A stretch of 64,000 nt of DNA from the NCBI GenBank assembly GCA_967755175.1, contig CBRAFO010000006.1, positions 1 to 64,000 of the forward strand, written 5' to 3'. The number at the start of each line of letters is the position of its first letter. Position 1 is the first letter of the stretch. Positions 25,904 through 34,614 of this stretch are shown here, piece by piece. A program made the translations under genes and the position numbers. Below the pieces are notes generated by a model that saw nothing but the letters and a program-made list of their open reading frames with translations, ran no database searches and had not been told where the DNA came from. Source of the DNA: Rariglobus sp967755175. GTDB taxonomy: Bacteria > Verrucomicrobiota > Verrucomicrobiia > Opitutales > Opitutaceae.

Positions 25904-27268
25904 CTACGCCGGCAGCTCGACCACCACGCGCAAGCCGCTCCGTCCATCCGCACGGTTCTCCGCCCGGATTTTTCCTCCGTGCAATTCCACGATGCTCCGG
26001 CATATCGCCAGTCCCAGTCCGTGACCGCGCGTCGGCGTTGCAGTAGTCGCATGCTCGTAGCGCACAAACCGGCCGAATATCTTTTCCAACTGCTCAGGCG
26101 GCAGGCCCGGCCCTTGATCGGTGACTATGAACCACCAACCGCGCTCGGAGTGAATCGACTCCAGTTCCACCCGCCCGCCCGCTGGTGAAACCGCCAACGC
26201 GTTGCCTACCACGTTCAGCAATAACTGCCGCAGCAACGCCGGCTCCACGCGGATCACGCCCGGATCGTCACGCGTCAGCGCAAACACCACTCCGCGATCC
26301 TCCGCCAACACACGCGCATCCTCAGCGAACGGAGCCAGCAGCGCCGGCACGTCGTGCTCTTTAAGTTGCAACGACAGCGCCCCGCTCTCCGCCTTCGCGA
26401 TAAACAACAAGCTCTCGATGATCCGGTTCATGCGTCCGATTTCCTCAAGCAAATCGGATAACCCCGCGCTGGCCTCCGCGTCATGCGCCACGCGCGTCCG
26501 CAGCCGCTCGGCATTGAGGCGAATCAGCGCGAGCGGGGTTTTCAACTCGTGCGATGCGTCCGCCGTAAAACGCCGCACCTGCTCGAACGATCCCTCCAAC
26601 CGATCGAACATCTGATTGAGCAACGCTGCCAAGCTCGCCAGTTCATCGCGCGCCGCCGGCACCGGAATGCGTTCGCGCAAGTTGTCCGCGCCGATGCGCC
26701 GCGCCGTCTGCTCGATCGCACGCACCGGCTTCAGCGTGATGCGACTGAATGCGTAACCCAGACCCACGCTGGCCAACGCCACGCCCACCATAAGGACGCC
26801 GCTGACCTTCGCGTATTCCACCAGCAGCCGGTCCACCGGCGCGAGGGGACTCGCTACCTGGATATGCCAAGCCTTGCCGGAAAACTCCGACACGAGCACA
26901 TTGCCAATTCCCGGAAGACGCGTGGTCCAATGCCGTCCATGTCCGGGCGGGTCCGGCAGAATCGCCCCCCCGAGATTGAGCGAGCGAAACAACACCGTGC
27001 CGGGCTGATTGTGCACTTGGATGAGATACAACGCCGAATCGCTATCGGCGTCGTGCTCGATCCGCTCCCGCACCTCTTCGAGCGTTACGGATGGATTATC
27101 GCCGAGCAACTCGGTCAACTCCGCTCCCTCGACCACGTGCAACGAATGCAGACCTCGCATCGCTTGGTGCCTGAGCAACCACCCGCCCGCCACCAGCACA
27201 ACGAGCGTCGTCAGGCTCACCAACACCGCGAACTGCCACGTGAGGCGAAACGTGAGCGTGCGAATCAT
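25904..27268 (-). CDS. Sensor histidine kinase
   Basis: 454 residues. The first helix is near 10-30, followed by a periplasmic sensor of about 120 residues and a second helix near 157-175. A HAMP domain follows (RITLKPVRAIEQTARRI), then HisKA with phospho-acceptor His240 (ADASHELKTPLALI). The ATPase has an N box, the DQGPGLPPEQLEKIFGRF G1/F region, and RGHGLGLAI. Layout is that of CusS/QseC-type kinases. It overlaps the response regulator gene by 4 bases. The signal is unknown; a redox or metal cue would fit the upstream cytochrome genes. Confidence 0.93.
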   Translation of the reverse strand: MIRTLTFRLTWQFAVLVSLTTLVVLVAGGWLLRHQAMRGLHSLHVVEGAELTELLGDNPSVTLEEVRERIEHDADSDSALYLIQVHNQPGTVLFRSLNLGGAILPDPPGHGRHWTTRLPGIGNVLVSEFSGKAWHIQVASPLAPVDRLLVEYAKVSGVLMVGVALASVGLGYAFSRITLKPVRAIEQTARRIGADNLRERIPVPAARDELASLAALLNQMFDRLEGSFEQVRRFTADASHELKTPLALIRLNAERLRTRVAHDAEASAGLSDLLEEIGRMNRIIESLLFIAKAESGALSLQLKEHDVPALLAPFAEDARVLAEDRGVVFALTRDDPGVIRVEPALLRQLLLNVVGNALAVSPAGGRVELESIHSERGWWFIVTDQGPGLPPEQLEKIFGRFVRYEHATTATPTRGHGLGLAICRSIVELHGGKIRAENRADGRSGLRVVVELPA

Positions 27269-27933
27269 GTGAACTGATAGCCCGTGCCGCGCATGGTCTT
27301 GAACAACGGTTCCGCCCCCGGAGGCGCCGGAAATTTCTGCCGCAACTTGCGCACGTAAACGTCGATCAGGTTCGTCTCCATGTCATACGACGCGTCCCAC
27401 ACCCGCTCCGCGATGTGCGTCCTTGTGAGCACTCGACCGACGTTCTGCAAAAACAACTCCATCAGTGCGAACTCGCGATTTGTCAGCTCCACCGGCGTGC
27501 CGTTAAATGTCACCGCTCGCGCCAGCAGATCCACGCGAATGCCGCGGTGTTCCAGCACCGTGGTCTTCCCGCCCGCGTGACGCCGCAGCAGCGAGCGAAG
27601 CCGCGCCAGCAGTTCGTCGATGCTGAACGGCTTCGGCAGATAATCATCGGCACCCAAGTTCAGGCCGCGGATACGATCCGCCACCGCGTCGCGCGCACTC
27701 AGGATCAGCACCGGCTCATTGAACCCTCCCGCCCGCCACACCCGCAGCAACTCAAGACCATCGCCGTCGGGCAGACCGAGATCCAGCACGACCGCATCAT
27801 AATGCGATTCCGCCAGCGCATCGCGCGCAGCCGCGCAACTGCCCACCACGTGCGGGGTGTAGCTCTGCTCGGTCAGCGCGCGTTCCACAAACTGCGCCAC
27901 CTTGCGCTCGTCTTCGACGATCAGGATTTTCAT
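27265..27933 (-). CDS. OmpR/PhoB-family response regulator
   Basis: 222 residues. The receiver domain has acidic pocket EDE at 7-9, phospho-acceptor Asp51 (VVLDLGLPDGDG) and Lys in LPKPFSIDEL. The C-terminal winged helix has TNREFALMELFLQN and IDVYVRKLRQKF. It is partner of the overlapping histidine kinase. It also overlaps the upstream cytochrome fusion gene by ATGA, so the regulator is probably made together with the respiratory-type proteins it may control. Confidence 0.94.
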   Translation of the reverse strand: MKILIVEDERKVAQFVERALTEQSYTPHVVGSCAAARDALAESHYDAVVLDLGLPDGDGLELLRVWRAGGFNEPVLILSARDAVADRIRGLNLGADDYLPKPFSIDELLARLRSLLRRHAGGKTTVLEHRGIRVDLLARAVTFNGTPVELTNREFALMELFLQNVGRVLTRTHIAERVWDASYDMETNLIDVYVRKLRQKFPAPPGAEPLFKTMRGTGYQFT

Positions 27934-29798
27934 GGAAAAGTAGGCCCAACATGCAGGCTCCGCACATAACGCGCGAGCGAAACCACCTCGTCGTCCCGCA
28001 GGTATTCGTGCCCCGCCATCGGCGAAGCTGGCAGGCCGAATTTGATAACGCGCGCCAGTGACTCATCCAACGCATCCGCATTCACGCGCCGCCACGCATC
28101 CCGCGTCCAATCCGGCGGACGCACGCTCAACCGCTCCGCCATCACACCGTCGCCACAGCCGGAAGCCCCGTGGCAGTTAACACACAGCTGCGCGAACAAC
28201 CGTGCCCCGTTCGCCACCTCCGCTGCTCCGCCGGCCGACGGAGTTGAAGGTTTCCACACCGTCACCTGCGCCACACGTTCGTCTACTGTCTCTGCGCCGA
28301 GCGAAGCGAGATAAGCCACCAGCGCCTCCCCGCGCCCATCGCCCTCGCGAAACAGATGCGCATACGACGGCATGCGCGAACCCGGCGAAATCACGCGCGG
28401 TGCGATCAAGTGCAGCCGATTCCACTCCGGCGAACGCCGATTGCCCACCTGCGTGAGGTCGGGCCCTTGGCGCCGGTTGCCGAAGAGCGGAGGTGTTTCC
28501 GCCAACGAAGTCGCCAGCGATTTTTCCGGCCCCCAGCGCGTTACGTCCAGCGTCCCCGGCCGCACATACTGCGAATGACAGTGAATGCATCCTTCGCCAA
28601 TAAACACCTCGCGCCCGCGCAACACCTCTTGCACCGCAGCCGGGTTATCCACCTCGCCCGCCCGTCCAGGCGTAGCGGAGAGCACCAGCGACCCGAGCCC
28701 GATCAGCCCCACTCCGACCAGCAACGGCTGGCGTAACCCATGCCGCTCGCGACGTCGTGCCAGCAACACACCCGTGACCACCACGCCCGCCGCGCCCACA
28801 AACCAGACCGGCACCACGTGAAGATCCTGCGCCATGCCAATCCCCCATGCCGATCCCAACCAACCCGCGACTGCAAACACCACGCCCGCCACCCACGCCC
28901 GCCCACCGCGCGCCGGGTAATACACCAGCGCCACCGAATAGAGAGACACGCCCGCCGTATAGAGCATCTCCGCGCCCACAAACCCGCGCACCTCTCCACT
29001 GAGCAGCACGCACGCCACCGACAGCGCCACCCAGGCGCCGAACACAACGCGCCCCCACCAATCACGATCCATCCCTACGCCCGCCAACACCGCGACACCG
29101 AGATGCATTCCAGCGTTTAACCAAAGACTCCCACTCTGCCCCCACGTGCCCGCGCGCAACGACGGCGTGTGCTGAATGATGTAGAACGCCGCCGAATCCA
29201 TCCACACCAACGCCAAAAACACCAACGTCCACGTGCCCACGCGCTTCGGTTTAAAATCACCACTCGTTGAAACCTCGGCCGCCGTCCCCACCCGCAGCCA
29301 CCGCGTGGCGCCCACGGCCACTAGTATAAAGACAATGCTCACCCCCGTCTGCGCGCGCGCAGACGCCGTGAACACCACCGGGAAATTGCACGCCGCATAC
29401 GCCAACCCCGTGCCCAAGCCCACCGCCAGCCCCAGACGCTTCACCCCGACCGCCACGCGCAACCCCGAGGCCAACGTCACCGTCAGCCAGCCCAACGCCA
29501 GCCCGATCACCGCCGCCGTCCACGCCGACGCGCTCACGCACGCCGCTCCCGCCGCCCCTGCACACGCCAGTGAACTCCACGCCAACACGCGAGGATACGT
29601 GGCCGCTCTAAAACGCCACGCAGCCAACACGCTTCCCACGACACCACCGACGCCGAGTGCCCCCATCGCCACGCGCAGCCCGGCCTCGCCCACGGAAGCG
29701 CGCAACAGTTCCAAAAACGCGAACTCCGCAAAAATCAGAAAATACCCATACGTCGCCGCGATCACCACGACCGCGGCTACAAAGCTTTTTTCAGCCAT
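27930..29798 (-). CDS. Polytopic membrane protein fused to CcoO-type and second cytochrome c domains
   Basis: 622 residues from ATG 29798. Residues 1 to about 385 form roughly 12 hydrophobic helices, MFS-like in appearance. From about 395 comes a block strongly like the cbb3-oxidase subunit CcoO: GEGCIHCHSQYVRPGTLD with haem motif CIHCH near 403, then GPDLTQVGNRRSPEWNRLHL and SPGSRMPSYAHLF. A second haem site CVNCHG is near 541, with Met in ASPMAGHEYL as likely axial ligand. It is probably the electron-transfer partner of the oxidase-like protein encoded just upstream. The fusion of a transporter-like region to CcoO is unusual. It overlaps the response-regulator gene by ATGA. Confidence 0.8.
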   Translation of the reverse strand: MAEKSFVAAVVVIAATYGYFLIFAEFAFLELLRASVGEAGLRVAMGALGVGGVVGSVLAAWRFRAATYPRVLAWSSLACAGAAGAACVSASAWTAAVIGLALGWLTVTLASGLRVAVGVKRLGLAVGLGTGLAYAACNFPVVFTASARAQTGVSIVFILVAVGATRWLRVGTAAEVSTSGDFKPKRVGTWTLVFLALVWMDSAAFYIIQHTPSLRAGTWGQSGSLWLNAGMHLGVAVLAGVGMDRDWWGRVVFGAWVALSVACVLLSGEVRGFVGAEMLYTAGVSLYSVALVYYPARGGRAWVAGVVFAVAGWLGSAWGIGMAQDLHVVPVWFVGAAGVVVTGVLLARRRERHGLRQPLLVGVGLIGLGSLVLSATPGRAGEVDNPAAVQEVLRGREVFIGEGCIHCHSQYVRPGTLDVTRWGPEKSLATSLAETPPLFGNRRQGPDLTQVGNRRSPEWNRLHLIAPRVISPGSRMPSYAHLFREGDGRGEALVAYLASLGAETVDERVAQVTVWKPSTPSAGGAAEVANGARLFAQLCVNCHGASGCGDGVMAERLSVRPPDWTRDAWRRVNADALDESLARVIKFGLPASPMAGHEYLRDDEVVSLARYVRSLHVGPTFP

Positions 29799-29842
29799 CC
29801 CTGTCCGTGTCATTTCATTCGTCATTGGACATTCGCCATTCG

Positions 29843-31552
29843 TCATTCCGCATCCGCGCGGCCCCACCCTCGCCGACGGAGCAACCAAACCTGCGCGACG
29901 ACCAACGCGAGATCGGTCACCGGCACGCTAGTCCAGGCAACCGACAACCATCCCAACCCGATTGCCGCCGCACTAAATCCCCCCGCAGCCAGTCGAAACA
30001 AAATCGTGAACTCCAACACCGCCCGCAACCGCGTCACTCCACCTAACACGAGCGCCAGCAAATAACTCGCGCCCACCGCGCCAACAAACGCCCCCATCCA
30101 TCGCAGGAACACCAGCGCATCGCCCGTCGGCACCGCCACGCCCATGAGCGGCAACACGCGCACCGGCGCGAACACCAGCCCGAGTCCGGTAAGAAAATCC
30201 ATCGCCCCCGCCCCCAGCGCGAGCCAACGAGCCCAGCATAACGTCGATGTTTTCATAAAAAGACCCGCCCACCTCGCCGCCCCCTTCGCAGACACGAGCC
30301 AACGCACCGAAACCACCAGCATGACCGCCCCCGCCGCCAGCCGCACCGCATAAAGTGCCTGCGTCCAAGCCTCGCTCCGAAACAAGTCCCCCACGCTCGC
30401 CTGTTCACACCAACCGAGCACGAGCAAGGCCGCGACGTGCATCACGCACCCGCCCTGCCACAGCCAGAAATTCCCCCGCGGCTCGGCCCGTGGCGCGAGC
30501 TGCCGCAAAATCACCAAGTTCATGCACGTGACCAACCCCGCCATCGCGAGATGCGCGTGCGCAACCAATCCGTTGGTGAATTTCAACCGCTCCGAAACCC
30601 CGGGTAAAAACGTGAACCACCCCGTCGCCACAAGCAGCAGCCACCACGCAAACGCCGCGCCCAACCAGGGCCGTGCCGCCACACTCCACGCGAACCGCCG
30701 AAAATACCACCAAGCCAGCGGCACCCAACCGAGCAGCAGTCCCAGCCCGAGAATCTGCGCCCACGCGTGATGCGAAGCATGCCCATGATCAATCGCCGCA
30801 AACACCACCCAAGACCCGGCCAGCGCCACCCAAAACCACTTCGCGCCACCCAGCATCGAGTAACCTAATAGGTTACTCGATGCCGGGCTCAGGCCCGGGG
30901 CTGCGGCCGGATTCGACCGGTGCAGCACGCGAAGCATCAGCGGGAGCAGGCCGAAGATCGTTACGATGCCGAGGGTTGAGCCGAGCAGGCTCGCGCCGGT
31001 CGCGCCTCCGCTGTCGGGATTGACCGACGGATACACCTCGCGCCCCGCCGCCCAATAAAGCAGTCCCGGCATGAACAGTAGCCCCGCCAATAGCGCCCCG
31101 CGCAACCAGTCAGCCGTTCGCTCGCCTTCTGCACCACGACGCCACCACGCGTGCGCAGCACACACGGTCCACAAAACCACCATGGCCGCCGACAACAGAC
31201 CGCGTGCCCAGTCATGCCAGTCGAGAAACAGCTTTCCACTGGTCACTCCACCGAGCCAGGCGATACCGCCCAGCGCCAGCGCGAGCGACCACGCGGCGAG
31301 GGTGACCCGCACATGTGTGACCGCCTGCGGATGCCGCGTGTCCACACACCACGCGAGCAAGGCACCGACCAGCGGCAACGCGCACCAGCCGTAGAGCTGC
31401 CAATTCAAATGCAGCGGCATCCAACGCCCGTAGGTGAGCGGTGCGAGCGAATCGCCCAAGGCAGGCCAGATCAACTCGGCGGCCAGCAGCACGCCCACGA
31501 CATTCGCCGCCACCAGCCAACCGAATGCGTGACGCGTGACCGACTGCGCCAT
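29843..31552 (-). CDS. Haem-copper-oxidase-like subunit I with extra C-terminal membrane domain
   Basis: 569 residues from ATG 31552. About 12 helices resemble cbb3-type subunit I. His48 in PLHLNWQLYGW is a likely low-spin haem ligand. DHGHASHHAW lies near 249-258, and the haem-ligand pair HxH is in VAHAHLAMAGL near 330. The helix that normally bears the first CuB His reads GLLYWAAGREVYPSVNPDSGG, without His, so oxygen reduction is uncertain. From about residue 432 (MKTSTLCWARWLALG) an extra four-helix domain is fused. A family 2 palindrome inserts SSNLLGYS near 220, in a loop. It precedes the cytochrome fusion by 44 bases. Confidence 0.72.
   Translation of the reverse strand: MAQSVTRHAFGWLVAANVVGVLLAAELIWPALGDSLAPLTYGRWMPLHLNWQLYGWCALPLVGALLAWCVDTRHPQAVTHVRVTLAAWSLALALGGIAWLGGVTSGKLFLDWHDWARGLLSAAMVVLWTVCAAHAWWRRGAEGERTADWLRGALLAGLLFMPGLLYWAAGREVYPSVNPDSGGATGASLLGSTLGIVTIFGLLPLMLRVLHRSNPAAAPGLSPASSNLLGYSMLGGAKWFWVALAGSWVVFAAIDHGHASHHAWAQILGLGLLLGWVPLAWWYFRRFAWSVAARPWLGAAFAWWLLLVATGWFTFLPGVSERLKFTNGLVAHAHLAMAGLVTCMNLVILRQLAPRAEPRGNFWLWQGGCVMHVAALLVLGWCEQASVGDLFRSEAWTQALYAVRLAAGAVMLVVSVRWLVSAKGAARWAGLFMKTSTLCWARWLALGAGAMDFLTGLGLVFAPVRVLPLMGVAVPTGDALVFLRWMGAFVGAVGASYLLALVLGGVTRLRAVLEFTILFRLAAGGFSAAAIGLGWLSVAWTSVPVTDLALVVAQVWLLRRRGWGRADAE
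30853..30883 (+). repeat. Family 2 palindrome, copy 2 (inside oxidase-like gene)
   Basis: Perfect 15-base arms (left begins GCATCGAGTAACC) around central A at 30868. On the host strand it reads SNLLGYS with no stop. The right flank on the plus strand is G-rich (CCGGGCTCAGGCCCGGGG), forming a further small inverted repeat. Confidence 0.95.
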
Positions 31553-31733
31553 CTCAAAGTGGATGACCGCCTGCGGACCGCGTTGTGCGGACTCAGTATG
31601 GTCTACGCCCTCACCGCGCGATTCTGCACGCGACCCGGCGACGCCCGGGGATCGCCGGCCGCCGTCATGACCCGCGCACTGTTCGTCATTCGTCATTCGT
31701 CATTCCGCCTCTCCGAACGAGGCGAGGCGTCGC
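31553..31733. repeat. Spacer with CATTCGT tandem repeats
   Basis: Contains three tandem copies of the 7-base unit CATTCGT at about 31685-31708. A related run occurs at 29815-29850, just upstream of the cytochrome fusion start. No gene seen. Confidence 0.6.
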
Positions 31734-32411
31734 TCACACGTCCGACAGTTTTCCACCACGCACGCGCAAGGTGCGGTCGCAGGCCTCGGCGAAGCGGCGT
31801 TCATGCGTGGCCAGCACCACGGCGACGCCTTCGCGGGCAGCCAGTTGTTTAAGCAGCGCAAACACCGTGTCGCCCGTTTCCTCATCGAGGGAACCCGTGG
31901 GTTCGTCAGCCAGCAGCAGGCGCGGCGCATTCATGAGCGCACGGCAGATGGCGGTGCGTTGACGTTCGCCGCCCGAAAGATCCTGCACGCGATGGCGAAT
32001 ACGGTCGGCCAGCCCGACCTGCTCGGCCAGTTCACGCACGCGCGCGGCGGTCGCGTCCGCAGCCCGACCGGCGGCGAGCGCCGGCACGCGGATGTTTTCC
32101 TCGACCGTGAGATCGGGAATGAGGTTGTGCAGTTGAAACACGAACCCGAGGTGCTGCCGACGAAGCGTGTTGCGCGCCGCCTCGGAACACGGGTCGAGTC
32201 CGCAGACCGACAACACGCCGCGATCCGGCGTATCGAGGCCGCCGAGGAGGTGGAGCAGCGTGCTCTTGCCCGAGCCCGATGCGCCCCACAGCGCAACGAC
32301 TTCGCCCGCGCGCACCTCCAGGCTGACGCCCTGCAGCACGGAGATGCGCCCCTTGTCGTAGGTCTTCCAGACATCGCGCGCCGTCGCGATGATTTCACCC
32401 TGCGCGCTCAC
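31734..32411 (-). CDS. ABC transporter ATPase, LolD/MacB type
   Basis: 225 residues from the GTG at 32411, preferred because GGAGG lies seven bases upstream; an ATG at 32435 is the alternative. Walker A is GASGSGKST, signature LSGGERQR, Walker B RLLLADEPT, and the H-loop His is in ATHERRF. It matches the lipoprotein/macrolide-export branch of ATPases that pair with FtsX-type permeases. Such a permease is encoded upstream on the same strand, so the two form one exporter. The 174-base gap between them carries a family 1 palindrome. Confidence 0.92.
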   Translation of the reverse strand: MSAQGEIIATARDVWKTYDKGRISVLQGVSLEVRAGEVVALWGASGSGKSTLLHLLGGLDTPDRGVLSVCGLDPCSEAARNTLRRQHLGFVFQLHNLIPDLTVEENIRVPALAAGRAADATAARVRELAEQVGLADRIRHRVQDLSGGERQRTAICRALMNAPRLLLADEPTGSLDEETGDTVFALLKQLAAREGVAVVLATHERRFAEACDRTLRVRGGKLSDV

Positions 32412-32498
32412 GACCGAGCCTCCCTTGCGCCACACTCCGCCAGCCCGAGCATCCCGAGCCGCACGCCTGTCCGGCCTTTTGCCCCCATCACCGGCCCG

Positions 32499-32531
32499 GC
32501 AAGTTTGTCACTTAATAAGTGACAAACTTGC
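32499..32531 (+). repeat. Family 1 palindrome, copy 2 (between ABC genes)
   Basis: Perfect 16-base arms (GCAAG followed by the family 1 core up to CTTA) around central A at 32515. It lies in the gap between the permease and ATPase genes of one transporter. The left flank is C-rich, the right flank G-rich. Confidence 0.95.
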
Positions 32532-32585
32532 TTGGGGCCGTGGACGGAGGAGGCGCGGTGGAGATGGAAGCGGAGCTGGGTAAAG

Positions 32586-33698
32586 TTATTCATAACGCAG
32601 GGCCTCGGCGGGTTGGATGCGGGCGGCGAAACGGGCGGGGTAAATCGCTCCGGCCACCGCAGTGACCACGGCGGTGACCGCGATGCCGACGACCACCAGC
32701 GGCTCGACGCGCGCTTGCACGTAACCGTTGAACTGCGGCACGTGCTCCATGATGCCGAGCATCACCAGGCCGATGGTGAATCCCACCACGAGACCGGCCA
32801 GCGCGATCATGCCGGCCTCGCCAAAGATCAGCGCCGCCACCTGCCGCTCCGAAAACCCGCACACGCGCAACACCGCGATTTCGCGGATACGTCCGAACAC
32901 CGAGAGCAACATCGTGTTGGCCACCCCGAGTCCACCGAGGAAGAACGCGCAAACTCCCACCGCCCACGCGGTGAAGTTGAGGATCTTAAAACTGTTGTAG
33001 CTCTGGCTGAATTCACGGTTCTCCAGCGCGATCACGCCGCCATGCGCGCTCTCGATGGCGGCCTTGAACGCCGTGCCTTGCGAGCGGTCGCGCAGCTTCA
33101 CCGCAACGACGGAAGCGACGCCTTCGCGATGGAAAAACGCCTGTGCGTCTTTCAGCGGGAGAAACACGCCGCCATCCTCGAAGCCGTTCTCGTTTTTGAA
33201 AATGCCACCGACTTTGAACGTGCCGCGCCCGATCGCGACCGGCTCGCCCATCTTCGCCTTGAGAAACTCCGCCGCACGCGCACCGAGGTAAACCTCGCCA
33301 TCGGTTTTCCCGAACGTGTCACGGGAACCGGCGCGCCATTCACCGCGGATCAGGCGCGGGTCGTCGGCTTCGATGCCGAAGCACGTGACGACCGGATTGC
33401 CGGGCGCAGACACGATGCCGAAGAGCAACGGGTGAGCCGACTCGACTTGCGGCAGCGCGCGGATGTCGCGCACTTGCTCGGTGGTGACAGAGCTGAAGAA
33501 CAGGTCGGAGACGTTGCGCTCGAAGACGAGATAATGGCTGTCCGTTGAGAGGATGCGTTCGAACATGCCGATCGCTCCCGTGACGATGGCGAGGATCGCC
33601 AGCATCGCAGCAACGCCGAAGCCGATGCCCGCCACGCCGATCAGCGCGCGCAACCGGTGACGGCGCAGGTTGGTAAAGATGAGCGAAAGAAAACGCAT
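32586..33698 (-). CDS. FtsX/LolE-type ABC transporter permease
   Basis: 370 residues from ATG 33698, at the conserved start MRFLSLIFTNLRRHRLRAL. One N-terminal helix (GVAGIGFGVAAMLAILAIV), a periplasmic MacB-PCD-type domain of about 200 residues, then three helices near the C-terminus (VGVCAFFLGGLGVANTMLL; GEAGMIALAGLVVGFTIGLV; a last one before YPARFAARIQPAEALRYE). That ending is the FtsX family signature. Partner of the ATPase at 31734-32411. It likely moves a lipid or lipoprotein-type substrate across the inner membrane. It follows the polyprenyl synthase gene by 19 bases. Confidence 0.9.
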   Translation of the reverse strand: MRFLSLIFTNLRRHRLRALIGVAGIGFGVAAMLAILAIVTGAIGMFERILSTDSHYLVFERNVSDLFFSSVTTEQVRDIRALPQVESAHPLLFGIVSAPGNPVVTCFGIEADDPRLIRGEWRAGSRDTFGKTDGEVYLGARAAEFLKAKMGEPVAIGRGTFKVGGIFKNENGFEDGGVFLPLKDAQAFFHREGVASVVAVKLRDRSQGTAFKAAIESAHGGVIALENREFSQSYNSFKILNFTAWAVGVCAFFLGGLGVANTMLLSVFGRIREIAVLRVCGFSERQVAALIFGEAGMIALAGLVVGFTIGLVMLGIMEHVPQFNGYVQARVEPLVVVGIAVTAVVTAVAGAIYPARFAARIQPAEALRYE

Positions 33699-33717
33699 TT
33701 TGGAGAAGACGGTGAAC

Positions 33718-34614
33718 TCAAGCGGCGGCCGAGCCAATCGTCGGCTCCACAAAATCGCGATGGAACCCAGCGAGGTAACTCCAGCGCGGCGAAGCGGCGG
33801 CGAGCTCCCCCACGACGCGGCTGGCCTGCGCGAGGAGCCGCACGATCCGCGCCCGTGCCGGCGCGATGCCTAAGGCGTGCGCGAGATTGGGACGGTTGAG
33901 CAGGCGATCACGCCCGGTGGTCTTGCCCGCCTCGAATGCGTTAAGCAGCGCGTCCTGCAGGTCGTCGGCCGCTTGATACGCGAGGCCCCAGTAAATACAG
34001 AGCGCCTTGAGTTTTTGGCATTCCAAGAGCGACGGCGAGGCGAGCAAGGCCGGGTAGTAAACCGCCAGCCAGAAGAGCGCCACGGTCTTGCGCGATGCGA
34101 TGACGGACACCTCGCGGGCCGAACGATCACTCTCGGCGAACGCGAGATCGGCGGCCTGTCCGCCCACGAGCCCGGCGGGCCCGAGACACGCGTCGAGGCA
34201 GGCGGCGGCCCGCATGCGGATGTCCTGCGAATGCGCCGCAAAGGCAAAGCTCGCCAACGCATACGCGCGATTGATGAACGCAAGCGCCGCGAGAATGGTC
34301 GCGGCTTCTCCGTGGAACCGGTGCGCGCAGGGTAAACCACGCCGCGTGCTGGCGTCGTCCATGCAGGGCAAGTCGTCGATCAGCAGCGAGGCGAGATGGA
34401 AGTATTCAACCGAGCACGCCAGTCGCTCAGCCGCGCCGTCGTCGAGGTGGTGCGTGCTCGCGGCGGCGAGCACCAGACGCGCCCGCACGAGCTTGCCGGG
34501 ATTGCCGGCGGCATGCGCAATCGTGTCACGCAAGCGGCGGTCAACCGCCGCCGAGCCCGGGCTGTTTTCAACCAAGGCGGCGCACAAACGGGCGTAGGTA
34601 AGCGGAGAAGTCAC
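33718..34614 (-). CDS. Polyprenyl (isoprenoid) diphosphate synthase
   Basis: 298 residues from the GTG at 34614, which overlaps the yceI stop as GTGA. All-alpha trans-prenyltransferase. The first Asp-rich motif is LLIDDLPCMDDAS (DDxxxxD, about 80-86), Lys/Arg in SRKTVALFW, and the second Asp-rich motif QAADDLQD. Product is probably FPP or GGPP. The usual GGKRxRP near residue 40 is degenerate (PGKLVRAR). Translational coupling to YceI, a polyisoprenoid-binding fold, supports a shared isoprenoid pathway. Confidence 0.86.
   Translation of the reverse strand: MTSPLTYARLCAALVENSPGSAAVDRRLRDTIAHAAGNPGKLVRARLVLAAASTHHLDDGAAERLACSVEYFHLASLLIDDLPCMDDASTRRGLPCAHRFHGEAATILAALAFINRAYALASFAFAAHSQDIRMRAAACLDACLGPAGLVGGQAADLAFAESDRSAREVSVIASRKTVALFWLAVYYPALLASPSLLECQKLKALCIYWGLAYQAADDLQDALLNAFEAGKTTGRDRLLNRPNLAHALGIAPARARIVRLLAQASRVVGELAAASPRWSYLAGFHRDFVEPTIGSAAA

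Noticed and set aside
30240..30260. ATG at 30257 as start of a separate small membrane protein gene after the oxidase-like gene
   Set aside because: No stop separates it from the upstream frame and no clear ribosome-binding site was seen, so a fused domain is the simpler reading.
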